This document shows positions 43,973 to 56,418 of a stretch of 64,000 nucleotides of DNA, one piece after another. Below the pieces are notes generated by a model. The model did no database searches. It had not been told where the DNA came from and saw only the letters and a program-made list of their open reading frames with translations. Position numbers and translations under genes: made by a program. Origin of the DNA: Adiantum capillus-veneris (taxonomy: Eukaryota > Streptophyta > Polypodiopsida > Polypodiales > Pteridaceae); NCBI GenBank assembly GCA_014529385.2, contig CM043945.1, positions 147,804,241-147,868,240 of the forward strand, in the 5' to 3' direction. Every line of letters begins with the position of its first letter. The first letter of the stretch is position 1.

Positions 43973-45307
43973 TTATTGGCATTCACCGTCGAGGTTTCCT
44001 GTTTTCTTTGCAAGTAACAACTGTAAATCTACTGTTCTCTGTTTAATTGTCTTTTTTGTAAAAGGCAGTCGCTTTGCCGCTACTGTTGATATAATCGTAG
44101 TTGTTTCCATGGAGAGAATTGTCTTGGCCGGAATGGCCGTGGACCGTATTTCCTTTGCTTTCCATTGGCTTGTTTTTGCCGGTTTTTGTAGCTTTTTTGC
44201 TACTTCCTTGGTTGCCACTGTTTTGTTGCGGATTGGAATCCACATTAGTTGGTTGTCCTTTTTCAAATGCAGCTTTCTGCCTTCCGTTGTTGCTTGTGCT
44301 AAAGGGAGTTCCTTTTGCTTTTGTTTTGGTATCCAAATGCGAGTAACATTTGGGTTATTGCTGAGCATTTTCTTTGGGATCCATATCTATTTTAGGCCCT
44401 TGGTTTTTGGTTGGACTATAGGCTTTGGTTGAATTCTTTCGTTACATTGTTGCTTGTCTGCCATGTCATTTCTATCCTTCCGCATCCATACTTGTTTCCC
44501 TTGTTTTGGTAATCTAGATCTTTGCATTGCGGTCGGTGACGTTGTATGTATGTAGTTAGCATGGTTGGCTTTTACATGTTTGTTGGCTTTGGGTATCATG
44601 TTGTTCTTTGGTGGCATTCTTGCTTTTGGTTTTTTTGCCAGTGATTGCATTGCTGGCAGCTGATTATTCCGGTATTGCTGAGCAAAGGCTATCACCTGTT
44701 GTTCTTGTGCATGCTGAATTTTGACTGCATTCGCATTCCAATCTATCTGCACATTGTACTCTTTTTGCCAAGGTTGTCCCAACATCATTGGGTGTTGTGT
44801 GCTTTCATTCTCCACCACATAGAATTTGTGTGGGTAAATATATTGATGTACTTGTACATGCAATATAGTCCAACCCAATGTTTTCAACGAGTGCGATGTA
44901 CTACTTTCCAGCACTTGAGGAGTAGGATGAAGTTGGCCTGTGGATTTGAGCTGTTGGTATAATCTGTAAGAGATAAAATTTTCTTGAGCTCCAGAATCAA
45001 GCAATGCTGTCAATTCAACTTGATTGCTACCCACTCTGACTGCAATTATTGGCTCCACTGTGTCTTCATCCAACTTCGTTAGTCGAATGGCATTGATTCG
45101 CAATGGTGCTCCACTTTGTTGTTGTTGTCGCAGAAGTCTTCTTTTTGCAATGCGTTCTTGTGCTTCTGCTTGAGCTTCCTCTCGTACTCTCTGTTTTTCC
45201 TTCATTCGTTGTCTTCCTTGATGGATTTGTTGAAGCATCTCCTGTGTGAGTGGTAGATGATATTTCTTCAGTTCGACATCCACTAATCCAGTTCGGCATT
45301 TCTTCAC
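43973..45307 (-). pseudogene. Post-integrase retropepsin-like domain and W-x-P repeats (element D)
   Basis: Continues the integrase tail in the next frame (CRTG...LKKYHLPLTQEMLQQ). A basic coiled segment leads to VELTALLDSGAQENFISYRL (DSGA at 44988-44999), LGWTILHVQVHQYIYPH and QHPMMLGQPWQKEYNVQIDW, the order and spacing of a retroviral aspartic protease with intact D-S-G. Then come tail motifs QVWMRKDRND (about 44490), IWIPKK (44370), IWIPKQKQ (44335) and LMWIPIRN (44240). One TAG at 44387 interrupts. The element already has a protease before RT, so this is a second one. Confidence 0.72.
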
Positions 45308-46757
45308 CTGCTAATGTAGCAAGCTTGACAGCTCCACTTTGTGATAGCTCACTAATCACAAAGGGTCCCATCCCTCGCTTTTTAAGTTTCTTGGCATGTT
45401 GCTTCAAAGTATAAACAAGTACATAATCACCTGTTTTGAACTCCTTAGTGCGCACATGCTTGTCAAAAAACTCTTTTTGTCTTCTCTTTTTAGCATAGAT
45501 TGAAGCTACAACTCTCAAGCGGAGTTCATCTATCTTTTCAAGATCATCTATTCTTGAAGAGAGCTCATGCCCTGTCCATTCTAAGCGTTTCGCTACTCGT
45601 AGAGTTGGAATTAAAAACTCTATGGGTAGTATAGCATTTAAGCCAAACACCATGTTGTACGGTGTTGTTCCTATCGATGTTTTGTAAGCTACCCTGTATG
45701 CCCATAGTGTTGCTGATCCCAATGTGTTCTTGACTCTGACACTATTTTAGTGAGAACTGTGCATAGCGTTTTATTTGTGGCCTCAACTTGTCCATGGGCC
45801 TGTGGATAGTATGGAGCAGATATCCTATGTATGACCATGAATTCCTCTAGCAGATATTCAATGACTTCATTAAGAAAATGTGTCCCACGATCACTGACAA
45901 TTTCTATTGGTAAATCGTATCGTACAAAAACATTCTTATACAAAAATTGTGCAGTAGTTCGTGCCTCTGCTTTTTGAGTTGCCTTGGCTTCCGCCCATTT
46001 TGTGAGATAGTCCGTAGCCACAATGATATATTGGGTATGGGTGCTATATGCAAGGGGTGAGATAGGTCCCACAAAATCAATGTCCCATTTTGCAAATGCT
46101 CTTGCTCCCATCATTGGCCGTAGTGGCATCTCATCTCTCTTTATCGGAAACTTGGTGCGCTGACATGCGTTACAACGCTTTACAAACTCTTCAGCATCCA
46201 TGTGCAATGTAGGCCACCATATACCCGCGGTTAAGACAATTTTTACCGTCTTATCGTACGAAAAATGGTCTCCACTTATCTGCTATGTGCATGTTCTAGA
46301 ATGAGCAGGTATTCGCTTTCACTTGCACAGATTCTAAGTTGATTGTCCTTTCCTCGCTTATAGAGTTGATTCCAATTAACTAAAAGTCACGAGCTTCTAG
46401 CTCTATAGCCCTTTTCCGTGCTCTTGTGATGTTCTTAGGAAACGTCCTGGTGGTTAAGAAATCAATGATATATTGACTCCATGTAGGTGCAATGTTTACC
46501 TGAAACAATGTCGTGTGATCCACTGGTTGTTTGGCACTACATATAGTACAATTGGTAACATAAGAATGTGTGTCCGCATACATAGTTGGCCAATAAACCC
46601 CTAATTGTTTTAGTCTCTGGTGTGTTTTCACTATTGAACAATGAAAAGCACAATCCTGGATATGTGCTTCTTCAAGGTAGCACTCGAATTCTTCCGGATT
46701 TATACATAATCGTAGGATTTGGTCCGATCCTAGATGATACATCCGTCCTGCTATCAA
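45066..46757 (-). pseudogene. Integrase (element D)
   Basis: HCSIVKTHQRLKQLGVYWP and CTICSAKQPVDH, then CNACQRTKFPIKRDE, give the zinc region. The core reads WDIDFVGPI (Asp 1), IVSDRGTHF (Asp 2) and HGQVEATNKTL (Glu), followed by WAYRVAYKTSIGTTPYNMV and a GPF-type C-terminus MGPFVISELSQSG. All three catalytic residues are visible, but frame changes at about 46380-46207, 45722 and 45280 split it. The last shift is one extra base in the CGAACTG context before LKKYH. Confidence 0.88.
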
Positions 46758-46943
46758 CTGGAAATTTTCTGTTTATCGAATTGTTTGTTGTTTGGATCTG
46801 TATTCCGTATTATCAAACCTACTTCCAAAGGAAAGAATGCTAACAATTTACTAAGACCATTTGGGTATGATTTCAAGATTGAAAAGATAAGCATCTGGTA
46901 TGTCATCATCTACTCCTTTAGGAGCTTCCCCGTTGTGTATCCT

Positions 46944-47231
46944 TCAAAGATGATCCACTCGTAGATGGGTTTTACCCTTTTTGACCACCACTGTGAAATA
47001 AAATTCTAGCAATATAATAAACCAGCGTACAATTCTCCCTATATTGCATGGTTTATTTACCAGATACAAAAGAGCTTGATGATCTGTAAAGAACACAAAT
47101 TTGTTTGTGAGCAAATAATGCCGGAATTTCTTTACAGCATAAATCATTCCTAACCCTTCTTGTTCGGTGGTTGTGTAGTTCTTTTCCGCATTGTTTAACT
47201 GTCGGCTTGCATAACACACTGGAAAGTCCAT
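46944..47231 (-). pseudogene. RNase H (element D)
   Basis: PVCYASRQLNNAEKNYTTTE, FRHYLLTNKFVFFTDHQALL and VVVKKGKTHLRVDHL are the standard gypsy RNase H blocks. It is separated from RT by frame breaks around 47240-47337 that include the first catalytic Asp region (HVHIDASAYEIG reading). Confidence 0.85.
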
Positions 47232-47336
47232 TGTTTCGTTTCCAGGTTGAGCCAGAATACTCCCGATTTCATATGCAGAAGCATCAATGTGAACATGGAA
47301 TATCTTTTTCCAATCCGGTGCTTTAAGTACAGGTGC

Positions 47337-48493
47337 TCATATAAGGTTTTCCTTCAGCTTTTGGAATGAAGTTTCACACTCCTCGATCCAATCGAAATTG
47401 ACTAGCAAATGATACAGAGGTTGTGCAATGACTGCATACATGTATATGAATCTTCGATAATATCCACAGTGTCCCATGAAAAATTGCACTTGTTTAGCAT
47501 TAGTAGGCTTGGGTAGGTCTGCTATGACTTTGACTGTGTCTAGGTCAGTGGTTATGCCATTTCTTGAGACAATGTGTCCTAAGATGCGGCCTTGCTTAAC
47601 CATAAAGATACACTTTTCCGGGTTAAGACAGATTCGATATGTCCTGCATTTTTCAAATACCTTTTGCAAATGATCAATATGTTCCTCTCATAGAAGAGAG
47701 TGTACACAAAGATCATCCATGTATATTTCTAAGAATATTCTCAGGTATTCTTTGAACGCATGCATCATTAACCTTTGAAAGTAGCTGGGGCATTAGTTAA
47801 GCCAAATGGCATAACTCGATATGCATAAATTCCCCATTCTGTGGCAAATGCTGTTTTGCGTTGATCCTCCCTTGCAATTGCCAGTTGGTTGTATCTTGAA
47901 AACCCATCCAAAAAGGAATAAGCCCGTTTTCCGGCCACCCGCTCAAGTACATGTTCTGTGATTGGCAAGGGATAATTATCCCTTATGGTGGCTGCATTTA
48001 CCTTTTTGAGGTTTACACACACTCGCAGTTTTCCGTTCTTTTTGGGAACTACCACAATGGGCGACACCCAATCTGTATGTTCAATTTCATAGATGAATTC
48101 AGCTTCCATCAGCTTATCAATCTCTTCTTTGATTCGTTTAGCAAATGTATCATTATATGTATAAGGACGTTGTTTGCTAGGTTTTGCATCCGATTTCAAA
48201 GGAATTGTATGTTGGCATATCGATGGATCAACTCCTTTGAGGTCTTTATAGGACCATGCAAACACATCTTTATATTTCTTGAGAAGTTGTGTTAGCCTTT
48301 CTTCTTCTTCAGGCTCTAAATCGTTTGCTATATAGACCGTCTGAGGCGTTTCACCTGGATCCGTGAGGTCTATTCTTTTTGCATTTTTTGGCCCATCGTA
48401 AGATTCTTGGTTGGTTCTTTCCCTAACTGGTGGCGTCATGATGATTTTTCTGTCCTGTATGGTAAATTTCCGATAGTGTGATGGTACATTCAT
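47337..48493 (-). pseudogene. Reverse transcriptase (element D)
   Basis: Opens with RIDLTDPGETPQTVYIANDL and FAWSYKDLKGVDP, then WVSPIVVVPKKNGKLRVCVN, FLDGFSRYNQLAIA and [12 protein letters not shown]. After a frame change the catalytic YMDD lies at about 47712-47723, followed by RILGHIVSRNGI. All core motifs are present; it is broken by two frame changes and a stop near 47690. Confidence 0.9.
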
Positions 48494-48670
48494 GTTTCCC
48501 TTTTTTGACTCCCCTTTACCATCACTATCTTCTTCAGTAGTCCATATCTCACGTAAAGACCATTTCAGTTCTTGGTATTTCTGTTTACGCTCCAGTTTGG
48601 TCCACTCTTGGTCTTTTGTTGTTTCTTTTTTTTATTTTTGAGATTTTGTTTCTGTTTTAGCTTTTCGTTC

Positions 48671-49255
48671 CTATTTCATTTCCTCTCGCGTGCTTTCCCT
48701 TCGATCTTTTGAGAATCTTCCTGATATTTGATCTTCTACACAATCCTCTGCTTTTACAAGCATCAAATAGTGAGTTTTACCTTTTATCCTGGGCATCAGG
48801 TTCTTTCTCACTTTGTTTCCTGCTCGTTTCCTCCTATAGCGTTCCTGGCGTCTAGGGTGCTGATTAACAAAATCATAAAACTTGCTATTCTCTGTTTTCC
48901 TTCCACGCTCACTTGAGGTGTTTGAACACTCATTATCTGCATCATCATTTACTTCCAGATGTTCAGGGGAGTTATAAAACTCTTCTTGTTCTGGTGGTTC
49001 TATCGTCTCATCTTCTCCTGGTATAATGCTTACCATGTAGTAGGGCAGCACATCATAGCCATCCTTATCGCAAAATTTTGTTGTTGGACTATTTGTAATG
49101 GTACAGACATCCAATGTTGCTAGTATGTGTTCCCATTCTAGAGGTTCCAAGGAATCTTCAGGGAAAGGTTCCGAAATATACTCCTTGTCCTCTATCGCTC
49201 TTTCTAAGACGCATTCCTCTCTTCTTAAGCTTCCACAATGTGAAGCTCCGCACAT
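48671..49255 (-). pseudogene. Protease-RT spacer (element D)
   Basis: 194 open codons, acidic and then Arg/Lys-rich (HPRRQERYRRKRAGNKVRKN). It contains a DKDGYDVLPYYMVS segment of a kind often seen between protease and RT in plant gypsy elements. No enzymatic domain. Confidence 0.55.
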
Positions 49256-49302
49256 CCATAGCTCTTTTTGTTGCCCTAACCATGCTGGGAGTTCTGATCC
49301 TG

Positions 49303-49854
49303 CTACTGTATAGCTGAATCAAACTCTTCCACAAGTGTTTGGTTCACATCGTTGTAACTATGGTCTTTCAGGTGTATTTTAGTTGTTGTCTTGCCATGTC
49401 TGAGGTATATGTGGTCGTAACCCCAATCTTGGACCATCTTCAATTGTCGCATGAATGGTCTTCCCAAGATGATCTCATAATTGTTCTTTTTGTCGAAATC
49501 GACTATCGCAAATGTATGCTCATACTCGATCCCGCACGAAGTGACAATCACTTTTTCTAAGAGTCCTAGAGGCTTCTCCATAAACCCGTCTGCCAATTGC
49601 AATTTCATTCTGGTAGCTCTTAAAGCTGGTTTTCCCCATTTTTCCCAGATTTCCTTGGTGGCGATAGCAACTCCCTCTCCACTGTCAAGAATAGCTTTGG
49701 AAACTACTCCTTGGAATTCTACTAGTAGCGTGGTGTTTTCATCTTCTCCCTCGAAATACTCTCCAACCTTGTTTAATGGTACTGGCCTAGTGTTTAGTTG
49801 AGGACTGTCCAACTCTCTGATCCCTTCCTGTAGCCTCAAGATGGGGTCTTTCAC
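49303..49854 (-). pseudogene. First retropepsin (element D)
   Basis: VSKAILDSGEGVAIATKEIW carries the active-site D-S-G (normally DSGAG, here DSGEG). ADGFMEKPLGLLEKV and YEIILGRPFMRQLKMVQDW complete the fold, as in many plant gypsy elements. The frame is open for 183 codons and joins at 49855 to the preceding frame with one stop. Confidence 0.85.
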
Positions 49855-50780
49855 TCAAATTTTTTCTAGGCATTTACCTACTATGGTCCACATGTTTGGT
49901 CGTAACCTTAGGAGTTCTGCTAATGTGATTGTGCATGCCACCGGGGTGGACACTAACTCAATCAATCCTTGTGAATCCATCAATTTGTTAGAAGAAAGTC
50001 TTTGAGATGGGATTGCTCTCACTTCAGACTTGGCCTCATACTCTCCTAGGTAAGAAGGTAAATTTTTCAGGGAGTCTGGTTGGCTGTGCCCCGAACTAAT
50101 TGATCCCTGGTCTCCCCCTTGTGAATGTATCTCAAATTTCATTTGTGACATTGCCTCAAATTCTTCAATAGGAGGTGAGATCACGTTCTTCTCTTTTCTC
50201 TTGCTATTCATGTGTTTACTCATCCTGTTAGCCTCGTTGGCCTCACGGATTTGCTTCCGCAGATCATCTAGATCCTTACAGTCCTTACCCATTTCTATCA
50301 ATGTTTTAGGCTGGAACCCGTCACTTGCCTCATCTGTTGTATTTGGCACTATGATAGGCTCTCCTCTGGACTCATAGGCATTAGTGAGTCTTTCCTTTGT
50401 TTCTACTTGTTCCTCTAAAGTTGGATGGATAGGGGTTGGAGCTGGTGCTTTATGCAAATTTGCAGGTTTACCCAGCGGTTCTTCCATCAATGATTGAGCT
50501 GTTTCGATCATCTTTTTACACATTTCCACCTTTGTTTTTCTATTTTCGCATATGGATAAGTCATCCATCTTTGCTCCTGGGTTTGGTTCTTTTTGAGTCT
50601 GGCTTCATAAGCTTTTAGAAGTGCATCCAACTGCTCATTTACCTTGTCTGCCAGTACAGATCCTCCTGATCCTGCACTTTTGGGCTCTGCTATTTCCTTG
50701 TGTGCTATGGTTGCCGTGGTGTGTGAACTTAAGCTAGCTAGATCCTCTAACCGCTCTAATCTATCCTTTGTATGTTTCAA
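49855..50780 (-). pseudogene. Gag-protease linker (element D)
   Basis: Two overlapping open stretches (50780-50508, 50568-49855) with a frame change. Helical, rich in Glu/Lys/Ser (RLEDLASLSS, KDLDDLRKQIREANEANRM). No domain recognised; it sits between the zinc knuckles and protease 1. Confidence 0.5.
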
Positions 50781-50798
50781 CTCCTCAGATAGAGCTGT

Positions 50799-52410
50799 TT
50801 ACTCTCGTTCTTTCCAGGCTTTCATACGCGCCTTTCTAGCTTTCCAAGTGCTTCTCTGATTTTTTGTTTCTGAACTTTGGGCATCGGTTTTTGGCTCTTC
50901 AACTATGGGTTCATTCGTCATTCTTTGAGCTTGGGCTCGTGTTACCGCCTGAATAGGTATGATTGTTTCATTTTCCGACCCTCCACCGGAAGGTACTGTT
51001 TCTAGCATGTTCAAGGTGGTTTTCGCTCCTTTGCTCGGGTTTTTAAGGCAATCGGGAATGAAATGAGTAACTCCACACTCGGTGCAATATGCGTTGACTC
51101 TATTGATTTCATCATGAGGGCAGTCTCTTAGCCAATGGTCTCCACCACACTTGTAGCAGGGTCCCTTGGGTTGTTGAGGTGCTCCTTGAGCTCCTCTTTG
51201 TTGGTATGCATGTCTCTGTCCGCCCATGCCTCCGTTGGCTATGAACAACAATGTTCGTTAATCTAAGCTATATCTTCCTTCTCCTATTGCCTGTGCAGTT
51301 GTTGGTGGTCCTGTACTTCCTATCAGGCTCCATGGTTCTGGTGTCGAGGGTTCTTCTAGTGGATAATAGACAGAGTTTGTCACATATCCATTGGGATCTT
51401 CATAATATGCATGCATAGGCACCAAAGCCTTATCCTCTGATTCGGTTATGGTTGGTGTGTATCTTATACCGATTGGTCGTAATCCTGGTAGGGGTGGTTG
51501 TTGCCCCAACACTGGTTGTGGTCTTTCTACACCTACAGGTCCTGGTAGGTTGCCTGCTTGATACCTAGGCATCGGTGGAACTTGAGGAGAAGCTACCGGA
51601 GCTTGGGGAGCATAAGGTCTCTCTCTCTCACATATCCCTTATTATAATAACATTCCTATGTCCCATGGTTTGTCCATTTTTGTTCAATAGCACACCACTT
51701 GGGCTGTTTAGCTTGGGGTTTGGCGTACAAGTTAATCTTTTTTAGCACTTCATCTACAAGCTGCTCTTGGTTTACAACTACTTCTCCTTTCGATGTTGTC
51801 TTAGAAGACTTGCTTCCACTTTGTTGTGAAGATGAATCATCGTCAAGGTCCTTGAACTCCCCCTCTTTGTAGACCGCACAATTGTCCACAAGGTAAAGAG
51901 ACTCCTTGGTCAACTCATTTACAACGTCGTGCTCCTCTTCATATGTAAGTCTTTCTGGAGATCCGCATTCCTTAGTCCTTGGATGAATATAAGCATAAGT
52001 CTGGACTGAGTTGGCAGTTCTTCCACAGGACATAACTTAACATATCTTTTTAGTCTTAGGGCTGCATTTCGTACAGATTCCCCATCTTTCTGTTTGAATT
52101 TATGGATTTGTGAGACGGTATTATGAGCTATCCCCCTTTGTGAGAATTCCTAAATAAATTCATCAAACACTTCCTCCATAGACTCAAAGTCTCTACGCTC
52201 TACAGAGTCAAACCAAGTGGCAGCATCATCCTCTAGGGTTAGTCCAAATCCTGCAAATTGGGTAGGAAAGTCTAACACCTCTTCAGCTCTAATTACACGC
52301 ACAAAGGCTGCTACATGATCTCTTGGGTCTCTGTTTCCTGTGTATTTCTTGTTTACCCATTTTTGCACTTGAGAAGGTCTAATTCTACGATGGTCTACAA
52401 ATCTCATCAT
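50799..52410 (-). pseudogene. Gag core and zinc knuckles (element D)
   Basis: The capsid-like segment reads KWVNKKYTGNRDPRDHVAAF, then FGLTLEDDAATWFDSVERRD at 52410-52150. Later stretches (52033-51656, 51572-51258) include the post-capsid region, and CYKCGGDHWLRDC (CX2CX3HX4C) at about 51145-51183 is a zinc knuckle, followed by a second Cys/His cluster CTECGVTHFIPDC. Several frame changes and stops. Confidence 0.8.
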
Positions 52411-52777
52411 TGGATCTCCACGTCCTAATCGATATACCTCCTCCGGTCTTCTGTAGTAGGCTGGTTCCTCCCAGTGGTGCTCCTAAGCCATAATTTCTAA
52501 CAGTTCTCGCCAGAGATGTTTCATCTCTTCGAACTCGTTCTATGGGTGGCCTCTAGGCTCTGTTGACCCTTGAGTCTTTGGCTTACTCTCTCCTTGATAC
52601 CTTGAATAGAGTGGTGGTTCTTGCAGATCCCTTAGCCCTCGTGCGGCTTGATAACCATCTCGGTTTCGGTCTTGCTCCATTGTGGCACTCTGTCAAAGCC
52701 ATGCCTGCAATGATGGATGGTTTGCTGGTTGGTTTTGGTTGTTGAATACCTGCGGTCGGGCAGAATGTGAGTTGGCA

Positions 52778-53614
52778 TCATAATCTTCTGAAAAAGGATT
52801 CGTTGACTTGCTTGGGGGTGTAGGTGGCTCTTGGCACTTCTTCAGGGGCATATGCTGATGCTCCTGGACCTATTGCCCTTTCTACCTCCTCTGGGAGAAT
52901 ACGTTGATATTCTCGCCCGTATCTATCAACAAAAACTATACCCTTCCCCATAGCAGCTTCATAAGAGAATAAGTAAAGAACCTTGTCTTTTCTCAATTCG
53001 TTTAAGTATGGTTCTTTGCTGCAAAAGTAAGTGACTATACCCTCACTCTCATGCTTGTAGTTTCCCACATTCTCATTATAAGTTGGAACCTTGGTTGTTT
53101 TATTATCATACATAAAAATAGCTCCAAGCCGATCAATGTTTGGTGGCGGTTCTTGAGCTTCTGAAACCATTTTCCCTTTCGCCACATTATCTCCATATCT
53201 GTTGTAATCTTCAGGGTTACCCACTATTAGATAGTGGTTCCCCTTTTCGTCTTGGAATCTATCTCCATCATCAGAGACTCGAATTATCTCCAATCTTTGT
53301 GTTGGTCTCTGTTCAATACAAATGCACTTGCGTCCTCGATAGTCAGAATAGACTAGGGCTCCCCTCGAATTTGTTCCCTCTAAGAAGATCACAGTGAGCT
53401 TGGAATCATTCAAAGGATTTAGGGAGGTGCTTCCTCCTGGCATTGGTCCGTCATAGGTGGAACCTCCTGGCTGTTGACTACCCATCATGAAGAAAGATTT
53501 GTCTGACGAAGTGTCAGTATCACTACCTTCCTCAATAATCGGTGCTAGTGGATCTAGCCTTGCTTGAGTTACACTCTCCTCAGTGGAAACTAAGCTACCT
53601 TGGTCACATGCCAC
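52778..53614 (-). pseudogene. N-terminal gag extension (element D)
   Basis: 278 open codons with no ATG near the 5' end (first codon GTG), so the start is lost or lies upstream. Contains MMGSQQPGGSTYDGPMPGG, then GRKCICIEQRPTQRLEII and YGDNVAKGKMVSEAQEPPP. No recognised domain; unusually long for a pre-capsid region. Confidence 0.55.
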
Positions 53615-55466
53615 CTTCTAGTCTCTAAAAATGTATCTTCCTGATCTTAAATTCATCAAACTTATCAATGCAATTAATCACAATTACAACCACTTACCTG
53701 GCAAAGAATCTGTCTCCGCACAACTTCTTGCTTTGCTGCTGAATATACCTGTACACAAGCATTTAATTTCGGCAATCGAATCAAAGCATTTATCTGCTAG
53801 AGGTTATCTTAGTAATGATTGGTATAACTAGAGAGTTAATCTCAACCACTACTGTATTTTATACACTGCTGATGTTCTGGACTAGGTCTACTATTCTGGA
53901 ACTGTACTTTCCTCGGATGTTGCTCGATTTACATGCAAAAGTTTGAATTCACTCTTTGATCCGTCAAATGGACAAACAAGGTCCAAATTCACTTCTGAAA
54001 GAAGTTATGGAACCCTTAAGCCAAATGGAATCTCATTGTCTAAGCCCAATCAAATTTTCTCTTCAATAGGCCCCAATAGACATCCTACGCGTAGGATGTC
54101 TCCTACTTTGTTTTGCCTAGATTTTTGCACTATGGATTCCCCTTTATGTGCTGATTCCACATCTGTTTTTACTTCTTGATTTGGACACCTATAAGCTGGT
54201 CAATGAGTCAGAAATCTGTTCTGACAGCCTGTTGCTGATCTTGATCAGTCTAATCAACTCCAATTTGGACCAAAATTGACCAGGAGGCTTGCCTTAGGCT
54301 ATACAACACCTTGCTATGCCCCCAGTCAGTGTATGGCTTCAATTTTTTGCTTTAGATATCCTACGCGTAGGATGTCTTTTTCATCAGAATGGCTTCAAAT
54401 TCAAAACACAGGCTCCCCTTGAGTTGCTGATCACTTTGGTATGCTCAAAATTTGGTTTGGAGTGCAAAATCACATAGAAGACATGCTACGCGTAGGATGT
54501 CTTTTTGGCCTATTTGACCCCAGACTTGACCCACAGCTTCCCCTTGATGTCAGCAACCCAGTGGTATGCTTAGATTTTGGTTTGGATTTCAAAAGTCCCC
54601 AATTTTAGCTGTTCTTGTCTTTTTCAGTCAAAAGTGCTAAAGTCTGCTTTGAACCCAATTTTCTCACCCAAATGAGATGAAACCCCTCTCAGTCACTCAA
54701 TATATCATGCAAGTCATGCTCATGCAGCCATCTTATGGTTTTAGTCTTAAAATAATGCTTTGGCACAATTTGGGTAGGATGTCTGGCAATTTCAATCTAT
54801 CTGGCCTTATCCTGTCAAGATATGGTCAAATTTCCACTTTCCAGTTGAAATTAGGGTAAACCCCACCTTCTGAACACACTGCTCAACTCAAAATCCCAAA
54901 ATTCCCACCAGATTAACCTGTAGACATCCTACACGTAGGATGTCTCCTGGCTTGAAATTAATATTTTTTCTAATGGAAATGCTCCTGATGCTCTGTAGCT
55001 CTATCAAAAACACTCACAGTAACTTTTGGACTTCACTTAGGCTTTCAAACACACTTTTGCGTCTTTTACAAACTTGTGATGACTTTACCAAGCAAAGTAT
55101 ATATGCATGAAGTGCTCTAGATCCTGAATCATGATGTCCTACTCACTCTACTCCTACTCATCATGTGAAATGGTGATAATGGTGTTTTGGTTGCTTTGTG
55201 GCCTCTCCGGACTCTCAAGCTCTCCTCTCACTGCTTCTACCACTCCAACTCCTACTCAAGAACTCAACTACTACCTAAAACTATCTTAGTCTACCTAAAT
55301 CTACCTAAGTCGAAGGATCTATGCCAAGCACACGCTTCCTAGACTCCCTCTAAGACCTAGAGAGTCCTCCACCCTCTGATCCTATCTAAATTGTAAACGA
55401 GACTCTTGGCAAGCCAAAAATCCCTATCCTCAAGGACTAGTCTCGGTCACCTACCTAAGGTTTTCG
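53615..55466. repeat. Leader with palindrome array 2
   Basis: The untranslated leader between PBS and gag carries palindromes at 54078-54101 (perfect), 54354-54377, 54479-54502 and 54922-54945, and a half site GTAGGATGTCT near 54774. Start intervals are 276, 125 and 443 bp; placing the half site gives about 282 and 161 bp. They are the same 24-bp sequence as array 1. No gene seen. Confidence 0.93.
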
Positions 55467-55484
55467 TCCCCGGCAGTGGTGCCA
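55467..55484 (-). other. Primer-binding site of element D
   Basis: TGGCACCACTGCCGGGGA on the minus strand starts one base inside the 5' LTR. It is three mismatches away from the usual Asp-tRNA-type PBS of Athila/Tat elements (TGGCGCCGTTGCCGGGGA). Confidence 0.85.
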
Positions 55485-55485
55485 A

Positions 55486-56418
55486 TGTTGGACGGATACG
55501 CCGCGATGGACGTCAGCACAGCGAGAACTCACCTAACATATAATGTCAGCTAAAGACGAAGCTCGACCCGTAGGTGCGTGGAAGCAAGCATAAGGTGTCA
55601 ACCTACACTCGACCGACTCCTAACTAATTCCTACAGAGGTCTCTACCAATTGTCTAAGTCACAGCCTTCAAGAGTGCATAAGAGGAAACTTCCTACAATG
55701 CTTTCTAGAGCCGAACACCCATCAAACAATCTTGAAACACCATAGAACTTGAAGGAGACCCTACTAATACCAATAGGTCACTCTCCCTAAGGTCTATGAA
55801 CCAAAACCCCAACCCAAAACACCCAATGCAAAATCAAGTAGGATGTCTGGCCGAAATTTGCAGGTCTTCGTTTCCGAAATCTAAAGTGCCTAATGTGTAG
55901 CTCTAATCAATGTGAACGCGTGGATATGCTGCAATGCAAAATCGGACAACGTATGCTCACCAAATCACCAGATGAAGCTCGTAGAAGGAGCTCGCAAAAC
56001 CGGACCGTACGCGCACAATGTAGGTGTCGGCGCGTAGCTCTCGTCAGGGGCAACACGCTGCACTTCTTCGCACTCAATTCCGACCACCGGTGCACACGTA
56101 GCGTCAAGATAAAGCTCACACTCTCTCTCGTACACAGTACGCTCACTCACAGACTTCAAAACTTGTTTTTAAAAATGACAAAAGGTTTTTTCATTAAGGT
56201 CAAAAAGTGGTATATATATCTTACAATTTTCAAACCCTAAAGTTCCAAATCAACCATCTACTCAATCTAACTATCAAAACTAGGATACAATCTGGAAACT
56301 TCTGTAAGCCCCAATATTTACAAGGTGAAAAATCGGGTTTCCTCAATAAATGAATAATTACAAACAATGATAATCTTCCGAGTAGTTAGTTTCGGTGGGG
56401 TGTGTCTAGCTTCTAACA
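55486..56418 (-). repeat. 5' LTR of element D (933 bp)
   Basis: Direct repeat of 36753-37676, with TG...CA ends. A half palindrome GTAGGATGTCT occurs at about 55838-55848, as in the other LTR. The GAAAC duplication follows at 56419. Confidence 0.95.

Larger units (their letters stand above)
36753..56418 (-). mobile_element. Element D: complete 19.7-kb Ty3/gypsy element with accessory gene
   Basis: LTRs at 36753-37676 and 55486-56418 are direct repeats with TG...CA ends and a GAAAC target duplication. On the minus strand: 5' LTR, PBS (55484-55467), a 1.9-kb leader with 24-bp palindromes, gag, protease, RT, RNase H, integrase, a second retropepsin-like domain with W-x-P-K repeats, an internal polypurine tract, another palindrome-bearing stretch, and an accessory frame running to the terminal PPT. 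PBS type and the long frame between pol and the 3' LTR suggest the Athila/Tat group. LTRs differ at about 12 of the first 270 positions, ten of them transitions, so the insertion is not recent. All genes carry breaks. Confidence 0.93.
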
